Assembly (NCBI GenBank): GCA_018857735.1
Contig: JABMCL010002043.1
Location: 1 to 64,000 of the forward strand
Direction of reading: 5' to 3'
Source of the DNA: Alviniconcha marisindica
Taxonomy: Eukaryota; Mollusca; Gastropoda; Provannidae
DNA length: 64,000 nucleotides
Part shown: piece by piece, positions 10,644-23,800 of the stretch
Numbering within the stretch: the stretch's first letter is position 1
Layout: every line of letters starts with the position of its first letter
The notes under the pieces: model-generated
Databases searched by the model: none
Told to the model about the DNA's origin: nothing
What the model saw: the letters and a program-made list of their open reading frames with translations, nothing else
Program-made: the position numbers and the translations under genes

Positions 10644-13600
10644 TCATGCACACACATTCATCAGCATGCACATACATCTATCACACATACACATGCACGC
10701 ACATACTTGCAGCATTATGTACTCCTCACTACCTCAGGAATGCATGTACAAACAGTATCTTGCTGATTTTAATTCTGTAAGTAAACAGCTGGGAAACGTC
10801 TTTCTTTTTTTTCTTCTGTGTTTTTCCTGTTTTTTTGTTTTTAAACTTCCCTGTTGAGCAAGGATTCTTTTCCTGGTTCCTTAATGATGATAATGAAAAT
10901 TTGTAAAGCAGGCGCTTTACAAATGGCACAAAGCGCTGAACAAACGTAACACAAGACACATAATGTCCATCGAGATGGAGAATGTTATCTGCATTTTAAC
11001 AAAAGCTAACACATAATGTACATATTCAGAAAGGGTTCAAGCATAACTATGTGCAAGATGCACACCTATACGTGTGCACACGCACACACACATACACACT
11101 TGCTGACACATACACACACACTTTCACTCACTAATTCACTCTTTCTCACTCACTCACACACACACACACTCTCTCTCTCTGTGTCCACGAAGAACAGTGA
11201 TGAACACTTTACCCTTTCATTCCAGCGACACTTTGTACAGTGCTGAAGAGCTGTTGGGCATGATGCTAGAGCAGGCCAGGGAGTACGCTCAGGACTTTGC
11301 TGGTACGACATTTTTTTTTTTTTTTTTTTGTCTTGCTGTTTATGCTCAGGCCCTCTGACCTCCACCCTCTTTATCTGTTGGGGTATCTGCTGGATAGATG
11401 TAAACAAGCACGAACGAGCTGCCTCTGCCACGGGGCGTTAACTGAACATGCAGTCGACTGTGGGTCTGGTACCAGCATGACCTGGGTACTCTTTTAACAG
11501 GGGTAGTATTGGAGGGACTAACCCTTTGAAAATTTGTGTTTGATGTTTGTGTAAGCGTGTTTCATTTTATGTTTGTGTAGGGGCTGGTTTTATGGACTGA
11601 CTTGAGAAAAGGTTTGATAGATGAGAAGAGTTTAGAAATGGGAGTTTGCTTATGACAGTTTGACTGTCCTGAGGTGACCCTGTGCAATTGACAGGACGTT
11701 CAGATCCAGCTGCTAACTCCCATCTGCTCAGAAGGAGGGGGAGGTAGGGGTTGTGGTGGTGGTGTGGGGAAGGGGGTGTCTGGATGAATGACTGACTCAT
11801 GCAGACAGGTACATGTGTGTGGCAGTAGCTACAGTACAAACGACGCTTCCTGGCCTCTGCTGTGTCACAGTAGGTGAATTGATAGCGAGCTGGATATGTG
11901 TGGGTTGTTATAAGCTAATTCGAAAGGCAGGAAACATTTTGTTTGTTTAGGTAAGTGTAAAGCTTTAGATTTTGCCGACTTGATTCAGAAGACGGAAGCA
12001 AGCCTTTCACCCTGGAGAGATGGCCAATACATGTGCATCCAATGTCAGAAAGACAGACCACAGTTATTTCCCTTGTTTGGGGATTGAATGTGGCCCTGCA
12101 GACGTTAACGTTCCATTTTATGTCCCCTTTGTCCTGTAGTCCGGATGCCCATCCCTAAAATCTGAAGCTCAAACTGTTTTCTTTTGCTTGAAAAGACTCA
12201 GTCCTGTTCGATCTGTTTGACCACATTTCTGTCTGTTCCAGAACAAAGCATCAAGGACGCTGTCATCACTGTTCCTCCGTACTACAACCAAGCAGAAAGA
12301 CGCGCTGTCCTGACAGCCGCTGAGCTGGTCGGCATCAACGTCCTGCAGCTCATGACTGATAATGCAGCAGGTAAAGCCCGTTCTTAACTGGGCGAATGTT
12401 TGTTCGCCGAACATACTTCGGAGAGTTCGATGAACTATGATTTGTTTCTTAATTGAACTTTTAGTTCGCTGAACATGGTTTGGACAGTCCAAACTTTGCT
12501 TCGTTTTCAACTGGCTCGTAATGAGATGCAAGCTTTGGCCCGAACTTGCGGCAGACGCGCAGCAGACAGCATGATTGAAAATGTAGGCTTAAGTCAAGTC
12601 AAATCAGTATACTTTAATCATCCCTCACAGGGTAATTCAATTAACTACTATCTCATTCTGGGTCTCCGAGACAAGGCTGCACCTCCCACAAGTCAACAAA
12701 TAAACAAATTCCCTCGAAGCGAGCGAAGAACCTAGCGACACCGTCATCCATTTTTATTTTTATTTTTTCTTCATCCACAGGAGAGCTCTGCTCTCAGCCA
12801 TCAGAGGCAATGATCGTCGAATAGGGCGAATGTTCCTAGAACATGTTGAGCGAAGCTTTTTGGACCCCAAATATAGCTTCAACGAATACTTCCAACTAGG
12901 TTCGTGAAGAAAAATTGGCCCAATTAAGACCCAACTAGCTTCACCAAATACTTCCAACTAGGTTCGCGAAGAAACATTCGCCCAATTAAGAACGGGCTTT
13001 AGGCACAGCATTGAGGGGTACATCACATGCAAGTGCAGTGAATCTGCTCAAGAGCGGAGAATAGCGCTATATAAAGCGATTAGCATACATTAAGGATGCT
13101 CGAGTTCTGGAGCTGTGTGAGAGTCGAGGTGGCCGTCCTGGCCTCCCTGTCCTAACGAGCCTTATGGTTTCCGTGGACGTAAAGCAACACTGAACCGTGC
13201 ACACACATTGGTCACAGTTTGTCCCTAATATGTCAACCCAATATCCGAGGACATTAAGTTCTACCTCATCATCATCAAGCATGCTTGGAAGCATTAATTG
13301 TTTATTATTGATATCCATCAGTTTGGAATCTTTTTTTTCATTCTTTTATGTCTGATTGTATTTCTAAGGTTTGTTTTGACAAATATTGTCAAATACTTTT
13401 GTCTCAACACACTTTACAGAGATGCTTGGTGTGAAACATATAGCGTTAAAGATGCAGAGATGTCCAGTTTTTACCTGATTCAGGTGCTTCAACATAATAA
13501 ATATCTATTTATGTACATGTTGATTTTAAATTGTATCATCAAGGGTGTTAGTTTCCTGGGATTTCAAGGGTTTTTGTAAAGTTCAGATTCTGATTTTAGC

Positions 13601-16600
13601 AGAGCCACTTTGATTCTGAAAAAAGAGAAGTTTTTTGTTTGATAAAAAAAATGAATTGGCAATTTAGAGAAGTTGGTTCCCATCCATGTGGAGCTGTGAC
13701 AAATGTATTTGGTGGTTTGGTGGCAGCATTTCTTGTGGAGACATTGTACAAAAAGAAAGGCTATTTTAAACTTTTTATGTTAGTCTTTTGGGAATGGTTT
13801 GGGTGTCAAATATTTGTGTACCTTATCATGTACAAAACATTGGCTGGATGGGGCCCATTTTGTCTCTACACTGCAGTTCATTAAAATTAAATAAAAATAA
13901 GGGGAGAAAGTGTTTTTGGAATTTTAACAAAAAATCCTTGCACCTTGAAAAATGGATAATATCACAAGATGGACATGCAGTCATTGCTGATGCAAATTAT
14001 AGCCATTTGAAGTTGACCTGGGCTGATGGCGAACGTTCCATGGCAGGAGCTTGCGGAACATGCTTTGACTAATGACTCACTTTGCTTTGTATTTCCCCTT
14101 CCCCAGTGGCTTTGAACTATGGAGTATTCCGCAGAAAGAACTTCAACACGACGGCCCAGTACTACATGTTTTACGACATGGGAGCGACCAGCACTGTGGC
14201 CACCATCGTCAGTGAGTACCCTTCACGCACACGCACGTGCCCTTTCCTGGGTTTTTTTCGCAGCTGTTGTGCTTCAACTCATTGAGTCCATAGCATTACA
14301 ACACTCACACCTGCCCAACTCTCATGCACTTCTTTTTGGGGGGAGGGGGGGGGGGGTATGGTCCTGTAGCTTAATTTTTTTTTTTTTAAATATGTGGTGT
14401 GCAATAGTTTTTAATTGAACAAAAAGTTGTCATTGATGCTTGTAATGTGGTGCTTAGCTTTTTATATATATACAGTGTGCGGTAGTTTATTTTTGTTTCT
14501 ATCGCTGATGCTTGTATTGAGGTGCTTGAGTTTGTGCGTAACTGTAACTGAGCTCAGCGGGGCTGGGCTGTGACAGCCAAGTTGTGAATACAGTACTGGG
14601 ACTTGGCTGCTATTGTTAACTCTCTTAATCTCCACTCTCTTCAGGGAAGTCCAAACGCCTTGATCATGGCGTGATGTTTCCTCTTGGTGACAAATAAAGA
14701 GCTGTGTATCACTTTCAGCAATGTGGCTCTGGTAGTAAACAAATTGATGATAATCATAATAACGTACATTTATCATGCGCTCATCAACGCCCAGAGTGCT
14801 CACATGATACATATTAACCTGAGTACAATATTCTATACACATGCAGAGCACAGTCCTACCAAAACAATTTACATAAGGTATTATATGGGAACACACACAC
14901 ACATATTTTTTTGAAATGTGATTTTATTTGTGTTTGGTTGCGGATGGATGATTTTGTAGAGTGACACAACATCTTTAAAGCATTGCTAACTTGGCCTCAT
15001 TTTAACATCCATCCAAGCAGCTGTAGTTACTGGCTTTGCATGGATGCATGAGCAAGAGAACCGACAGAAAAGAGTCCTTAAGAGAGGGATGGGGACGTAT
15101 GAGAATGGTTTTAGACCTCCGTCAAGGTTTTCACTGCACTTCTGGTTATATTCCTCATAATGAGGGCTGATTCAATTCAATATTTGATTAATCCTTCAAA
15201 TGGAAATTTGGTTGTCGTTGACAAATAATAAACTAGTAAAAAAAAAAAAAAAAAAAAGTAATACTATACAATTTCACTCACGTAATTAGAACAAAAACTT
15301 AATAAAATCAAGTAAATAAAAGGTAAGTAAGAAGATACACTGTTGCACTCAGTCTGTACACAAGCCTATCTTTTCAGAGTTCTGAGCAGCACATAATCAT
15401 TTTGAAGATTATATGATAAATTCTTTGATGTAGAACTTACTGTGGTGGCTAAATTCTTTGATGTAGAACTTACTGTGGTGGCATACAGTTGGGGTGGGGG
15501 TGGGGCTGATGTTTGTATTGTAGGTAACTTATGGATGTGTAATCATATTTCTTTTGTGTGTGTATGTGTGTATGTCATACCCGCCTTTCAGCTCATTTTG
15601 GTGGGTTTTTTTCCCTCCCCCAAGCCTTTTCATAAAGCAGGATTTGTACAGTCTTTTAAATATTTGGGAAATCCGAGGGGCTTTTTTTCAAGCCTGGAAA
15701 GTTTATGGAAAATGGCAGTTTTGGCCAAGATCTTGGAAAGTTTTGAAACTTCTTGATAATGCTCCACAGAAGGGGTGTTCCAAGGAGAGAGAGAGAAAGA
15801 GCAACAACAAAACCACACAAAAAAGAGGCCAAACAATGGGTAATCAAGATGCAAAACGTGTTCCAGACCTGGTTCAGATAATTAAAAGCGTGAGCAGTAA
15901 CATTGTTCAGGAAAGTGGTCTTGAAGTTTGGGGATTTTGAAGTAAGAACCCTCTTGTCTGGACCCTGCAGTGTACAGGAACTGCGCCTTGTTGCAGCAGG
16001 ACATAAGATTGGGGATTTTGAAGCAAGAACCCTCTTGTCTGAACCCTGCAGTGTACAGGAACTGCGCCTTGTTGCAGCAGGACATAAGATTGGGGATTTT
16101 GAAGTAAGAACCCTCTTGTCTGAACCCTGCAGTGTACAGGAACTGTCCCTTGTTGCAGCAGGACATAAGATTGGGGATTTTGAAGTAAGAACCCTCTTGT
16201 CTGAACCCTGCAGTGTACAGGAACTGCGCCTTGTTGCAGCAGGACATAAGATTGGGGATTTTGAAGCAAGAACCCTCTTGTCTGAACCCTCAGTGTACAG
16301 GAACTGTCTCTTGTTGTAGCAGGACATAAGATTGTGAACCCTGCAGTGTACAGGAACTGCGCCTTGTTGCAGCAGGACATAAGATTGGGGATTTTGAAGC
16401 AAGAACCCTCTTGTCTGAACCCTCATTGTACAGGAACTGTCTCTTGTAGCAGGACGGTGCCAGTGTTGTCACATGGAATTGCATGGAATGTGTCGCAGGC
16501 TACCAGGTGGTGAAGACCAAAGAGGGGACCCGAGTTGAGAGCAACCCCCAGCTGACCATCAAGGGAGTGGGGTAAGTGATTCCGTGAACCAGTGCCTGTC

Positions 16601-19223
16601 CATGCACCTCTTTAGATTGCCTCTTTAGGAGGTAAGTAGGTAAGTCAATTGGTGTTTTACGCCCAGTCAACCAGCGCAGTTATATCAGGACGATTCTTTA
16701 GGAGGTCTACCTCTTAAAAATTACTATCCTAATAAAGCAATTACAAAAAATATCGACAACAGATTAACTGATCAGCCTAGCCGGCTTACTCTCCTGCCCA
16801 CCATCACCCTGTCTTAGTCCCATCCCGACCCTTACCCCGCCAATGACCCTACACCCACCAGAAGCATCCCTGCCTGCAGTTCCCAAACAACCGCCGCCTG
16901 TCTTGTCTTCCCCAGCTACGACCGGAACCTTGGAGGCCTGGAGATGACGCTGCGGCTGCGGGACCACCTGGTCAAGGTGTTCAACTCCCAGAAGAAGCGG
17001 ACGACCAAGCTGGAGGACAACCCCCGCGCCATGGCCAAGCTGCTGAAGGAGGCCGAGCGGGTCAAGAAGGTGCTCAGCGCCAACTCCGACCACAAGGCCC
17101 AGGTAGGAGGTTAAGGAGGATGTGGTGTTAAAGCCTTGGGAGGGAGTTGGAGAGAAACACGAGGCGCGAAGCGCTGGAAGACGTGTTGGGGAGAAATGAG
17201 GTGGACAACGTTGAAGATGAGTTGGAGTGTAAAGCGTTGAGGATAGGTTGGAGAGAAATGGCATGTAAAGCATTGAAGACAGGTTGGAGAGAAATGAGGT
17301 ATAAAGCACTGAAAAGGAGTTGGAGAGAAATGAGGTGTAAAGTATTGAAGATAGGTTGGAGAGAAATGAGGTGTAAAGTATTGAAGATAGGTTGGAGAGA
17401 AATGAGGTGTAAAGCACTGAAAAGGAGTTGGGTTAGAAATGACATGTAAAGCGTTGGAGGTGAATTGGAGAGAAATTGTGTGTAAAACATTTAAGACAAG
17501 TTGGAGAGAAATGACATGTAAAGCATTGACAGGGAGTTAGAGAGAAATAACATGTAAAGCATTAAAGATAGGTTGGAGAGAAATGAGATGTAGATGTAGA
17601 GCATTGAAAGGGAGTCAGAGAGAAATGAGGTGTAAAGCACTGAAAAGGAGTTGGGTTAGAAATGACATGTAAAGCATTGAAGACGAGTTGGTGAGAAATA
17701 ATGTGTAAAGCATTGAAGACGAGTTGGAGAGAAATGACTTGTAAAGCATTGAAGACGAGTTGGGGAGAAATGACATGTAAAGCATTGAAAATGAGCTGGA
17801 TTTTAGGTTGAAGTGTAGAAAAAACTAGCACCTAATTAATTGCTGAGGCATTATATTTAGATCTGGAAGACTTTAAACAGAGTAAATCTCATGGAAGAGG
17901 GAGAAGAAAAGAAAAAAAGAGAGAGAGAGTGCTACTTCCTTCATAAAGAGCCTATTGGGTACATCAGTCCCCCCAGACTGGAATCAGATTTTTGGCCCAC
18001 GATTCCAAGCAGAGAGCAGAGGAGTTATCAAAAACCTTATCCTGGTGGGTACCATTATTATGTTGGTTGCCAAGGTCTGACACATGTTTCACTACCTGGG
18101 TAACTCAGTAACCACCAGCACATAATGGTGGTGAAAAAGAGGTGGAGCGAACTGACATGATTTAAAAAAAAAAAAAAAAAAATTACACCCAGTCAGAGTA
18201 AGTGTTACACCCAGTCAGAGTAAGTGTTGCACACAGTTAGGGTAAGTGTTGCACCCAGTCAGGGTCAGTGTTGCACCCAGTCAGGGTCCGTGTTACACCC
18301 AGTGTTACACCCAGTCAGAGTAAGTGTTGCACCCAGTCAGGGTAAGTGTTACACCCAGTCAGGGTAAGTGTTACACCCAGTCAGGGTAAGTGTTGCACCC
18401 AGTCAGGGTAAGTCGGGGTAAGTTGCACCCAGTCAGGGTAAGTGTTGCACCCAGTCGGGGTAAGTTACACCCAGTCAGGGTAAGTGTTGCACCCAGTCGG
18501 GGTAAGTTGCACCCAGTCAGGGTAAGTGTTGCACCCAGTCAGGGTAACCGTTGCACCCAGTCAAGGTAAGTTGCACCCAGTCAGGGTAAGTGTTGCACCT
18601 GGTAGGAGGGTAAGCACTCTTGTGGTCAACCATATGTCAAGGCATACCTGTGCTGTGGCAGGTGGAGGGTTTGCTGGACGGAGAGGACTTTGCGGCCAAG
18701 GTGACGAGAGAGGAGTACCTGGAACTGGTGAAGGACATGCTGGACCGTGTCACCAAGCCTGTGGAAGATGCACTCAAAGCCTCCGAAATCACCATGGTGA
18801 GTGTGAATGGTTTGGTGTCTGCTGGTTGTTTTTTGTTGGCTTGGTTTGTGGGTCAGTCCTGCGATCTGTGGCTTTTCATTTCAGCTCTGTATTTGATGAT
18901 TTGATGATCACTTTTATATTGCGCTATTCTCCGCTCTCAAGCAGTCTCACTTTGCTTTTGTTGCATGCGATTCTAAATGTGTGACTAGCTTTTTATCGCA
19001 TGTTTTGAATATCCACCAAAGTGGCGTACTTGAGTGCTTTTGGGTTGGTACATGGCTGTGCCATGTGAAATTGCTGCCATTTCGGCGCGTTCTGTGTACA
19101 CCATACAACCATGCGTGTTTCTGCATCTTACCTTATGCATGCATACATTCATACATGCATGCACAAACTCACTCACATGTGCTTGCACTCACACACACAA
19201 ACACACACACACATACACACAAA

Positions 19224-19267
<44 letters not shown>

Positions 19268-19283
19268 AACACACATGCACACA

Positions 19284-19348
<65 letters not shown>

Positions 19349-19361
19349 CCCATGCATGCAG

Positions 19362-19417
<56 letters not shown>

Positions 19418-19494
19418 TCACTCACTCACACACACACAAACACCCATGCATGCAGAAACACACACACAAGCACATGCACATGCACACATACACA

Positions 19495-19567
<73 letters not shown>

Positions 19568-20840
19568 TCCCACAGAGTTGTGGTGATGGCTGTGGGTTGT
19601 GGGTTGCAGCCGGAGATCAATGAGATCATTCTGATGGGAGGAGGAAGCCGACTTCCCAGGATCCAGGAACTGCTGCTCAAGTACAGTGGCAAGTATGTCG
19701 CAGTCTGTCATCATCGTTGTTATGGAAATAGCTCTAGGCACTGGCCTTGCATCACATGCACTGCAGGCATTGATTGTGTTCGTTGATTTCAAGGTTGTCT
19801 TTTTCCTTACATGGTGTGTGCATGCCATCCCCCCCCCCCCCCCCCCCCCTCCCCACCACCACCACCACCACATCATCCAGCATTTCTTGTGTTATATCGG
19901 AGTGACCTTACTTGTGGGTTTCTGCTTCTATCATTCTGATCACTTGTGTCAGGGTTTGTAGGTGAGTCAGTTGGATCCTGAACTGTGTTGAATTCCAACA
20001 GTATCTTTGCAGACTGAATTTAAAAGCCCTGCCCCACATCGGTTTTGAACCTGACCGTGTACTGGAGATGATGGTGTGCAATACACTTGGGTTTAGGTGC
20101 ATAAGAAATGTTAACTGGTAGTGTTAGTGTCGTTGAGTAATGTCTCAAGAGTGACCTAGAGTATTGGTATTGCTGGTGTCATTTTCAAACAAGTTGAGGG
20201 CGCCATTGAGTCCTGTTTCAGGAGTGACCTGGTGAATTGGTGTTGCTGGTGTCATTTTCAGACAAGTTAAAGGCACCACTGAGTCATGTTTCAGGAATGA
20301 CCTGGTGTATTAGACAAGTTTAAGGCACCACTGAATCCTGTTTCAGGAGCGACCTGGTATATTAGACAAGTTGAAGGTACCACTGAGTCGTGTTTCAGGA
20401 ATGACCTGGTGTATTAGACAAGTTTAAGGCACCACTGAATCCTGTTTCAGGAGCGACCTGGTATATTAGACAAGTTTACGGCACCACTGAATCCTGTTTC
20501 AGGAGCGACCTGGTGTATTAGACAAGTTAAAGGCACCACTGAATCCTGTTTCAGGAGCGACCTTGGCAAGAGCATCAACACAGATGAAGCAGCGGCGCTG
20601 GGGGCAGTGTATCAGGCAGCCTTTCTGGGCAAGGGGTTCAAGGTCAAAACCTTCCACGTCCGTGACGCCAACATCTTCCCCATCAATGTAAGCATTGCAT
20701 GGCCGCTTTTGGCACCACATTATGTATCATGTCACACAGGAGGCAGGCAGCCTGGTTTGAGGTCTTTGGTCTGAGTCTAGACTGTTGGAGAACACTGTTG
20801 TTTTACTGAGACTCCGCTGTGTGTGGTGTGAGCCACATGA

Positions 20841-20898
<58 letters not shown>

Positions 20899-23800
20899 GT
20901 TGTATGTACTGATTTTTGAAAATCTGTACATTTAAAGAGTCAGGATAAGCGCTTAGGGCCTGTGCGGGTTAGGCACTTTAAGTGTCCATTATTATGATCA
21001 TGAATCTGGTTATGCAACAGCGAACTGCAGAGGTGATGATGTGGAATGCAGTGCCAACTTGGCTGGCGGTAAGACTGGTTGAAGATCTTAATGCTCTCTG
21101 CTACATAATAGTAATTAAAGTATTTGTAAAGCGCAAAGTCTTATCCATAGAGACTATTCTAAGCGCATGCACACGTATTGTCACACACATGCACCCGCAC
21201 ACATGAGCATTCTGACTATACAAAGCTAAATTTACTCAGCTTAAAACGGGCAGCAAACAGAGACTTGAGATGGATGAAGACAGCAGCACGGAACAGAAAA
21301 CGTGCCAGGTCTGCATTTTTGGGAAACGGATTTTTTTCAGGTTAGATTTGAACGAGTCATCTCTTGGAACTTCATGCACGAAAGGGAAAATACTGCACAA
21401 AAGGGGAACAGGATCATTGTTTCATTGTACATATCCATGAAAATTATTAGTACCAAAGACCTCAAAATTATATCGGTCCCTCCCCCCCCCCCCCCCCCCC
21501 CCCCCACCTATACACACACACACACACTTACAAGTAATGTTTCAATGTAAAATATAGTCCTACATTTAAGACGGACCAAAGTAAAAGTTCAACGCACACA
21601 TACACACACACACACACCTATATCAGTAACATTGTAACGAGTGTCTTGTACTTGGATCATTCAGGTAGAGTTTGAGAAGCAGAAGACCGCGGAGGATGGT
21701 GGAACGGCCACAAAGGTCATAAAACGCACTTTGTTTGGCCGGATGAACCCTTACCCACAGAAAAAGGTCATGACCTTCAACAAGCACTTCAAGGACTTCA
21801 GCTTCGATGTGCGCTATGGGGACTTGGACTTCCTGCCAGAAGAGGAGAGAAAGTAAGAAAGTGAAAATGAGTGAGTGTATGTGCTAGTGGGGTGTAAATA
21901 ACTGAGGGACCCCTACCTCTACCCCTCCTCCACCCCCGTACCCATCCCCCAGCGCTCCACTCCTTGATGTTTGATTGATATTAACCCCTTCTCTGCCCCA
22001 GCCTGTAAAATTTCTGGGCTGAAAGATGCACGTACATGTCTGCAAGCAGTATATTTTCTGGTCCTATGACGCATCTACTTTCAATTCTATTGCTATGAGT
22101 TTTGATGAAAATCTTTTCACGTGCCAGTGCAAAAAAGAAGACAAAAGTTCCAAAGAGTTTCAAATTTTGTTGGTCGTTTTCATGCGACATCATGGCAGTG
22201 AAGGGGTTAATTAATTATACGGTTTTGATGGCAAGAAAGCATTTGTAAAGTGTAATTCTGTATTTATCCTAAGTGGTAAAACTGGTATGAGGACCATGTA
22301 GAATGATAACTCATTTAAAAACGTGCTTGCATATATACACCTGCATGGATACCCACTCACACACATTAGGTGCAGAATTTTAATTATTTAAAAAAAAAAC
22401 CAGTTGATAGGTCAGGGGCTTTCTTTGGATATGGTCAAAATTTTACTGATTGATTTGCAGGTCAGGAGCTGATTTGTCAGAGCTTTCTTTGGATATGGTC
22501 AACGTATTACCAATAGGAGCTGATTTGTCAGTGATTTTTTTGGATATGGTCAACATATTACCCGTTGATTTACAGGTTAGGTCAGGAGCTGATTTTTGTC
22601 AGAGCTGTCTTCAGATATGGTCAGCATATTACCAGTTGATTTACAGGTTATGTCAGCAGCTGATTTTGTCAGAGCTTTCGTTGGATATGGTCAACATATT
22701 ACCAGTTGATTTACAGGTTAGGTCAGGAGCCGATTTTGTCTGAGCTTTCCTGATTTTGCCGATTGATTTGCAGGTTATTCCCCACGCTGTTGCTAAGCAA
22801 CGTGAGCCTGGTGGGTGTGGAGAGCGCCATCAGCAAGCACAGCCAGGAGGCAGAGTACAAGGGGGTCAAGGCCCATTTCAGGATGGATGAGAGTGGCATT
22901 CTGCACCTGGAGAAGGTAGCCTTTCAGGCGTGCTCCTCATGTGCTGACAAAATGGGTGCCGCCCTGATATAACCGTGCAGGTTGACTGGGCGTAAAGCAT
23001 CAAGTCACTTACTTACTTACTTCAGGCCAGCCCTAATTGAAGATTTAAACTCAATGCCCAGCTAGTGTAGTCCTAACCAGATTTTGAATGAGTTAGATTG
23101 TCTTTTAGTGTGCTTCACCTGCAGCCTCTTTGTAGATGTCAGTTCCTCGATGATGAGGGTGTCTAAGTTATTGTGAAGGAAAGGAAAACTCCACATGGAT
23201 ATATAGCCCTGCTGGATCGGATGACACCCACATAGGATAAAAGCCTTGGGAGGTGAAACCCACAAGGATAAAAGCCTTGGGAGATCAAACATGCATAAGA
23301 TGAAGCCCTGGGGGAATGAAACCCCCACAGGATAAAGCCATCACAGATAAAACCCACATAGGATAAAGCCCTGGGAGAGGAAACCCATGCAGGATAAAGC
23401 GGTGTGAGATAAAACCCACGTAGGATAAAGTGATACGAGATGAAACCCACACAGGATAAAGCAGTGTGAGATGAAACCCCTGTAGGATAAAGTGGTATGA
23501 GATGAAACCCCAGTGGGATAAAGTGGTGTGAGATGAAACCCACATAGGATAAAGGCCTGGGAGAGGAAACCCACATAGGATAAAGTGGTGTGAGAGCAAA
23601 CCCCTGTAGGATAAAGCAGAGTGAGATGAAACCATTGTAGGATAAAGTGGTGCGAGATGAAATCCCTGTATGGTAAAGTGGTGTGAGATGAAACCCACAT
23701 AGGATAAAGGCCTGGGAGAGGAAACCCACACAGGATAAAGCGGCGTGAAAGCAAACCCATGTAGAATAAAGCCATGGGAGAGGAAACCCACACAGGATAA

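Noticed and set aside
15656..16426. 256-codon open frame on the minus strand
   Set aside because: It is a run through the 81-bp tandem unit, which is a multiple of three, inside a HYOU1 intron; no domain and no splice context.
18181..18610. CRISPR-like regular short repeats
   Set aside because: Units are directly tandem without unique spacers and lie in a eukaryotic intron; a minisatellite.
19034..19786. Long plus-strand His/Thr-rich frames and minus-strand Cys/Val frames
   Set aside because: They are translations of the CA microsatellite block. Only the HYOU1 exon 13 segment (19610-19692), which lies partly in the same frame, is real.
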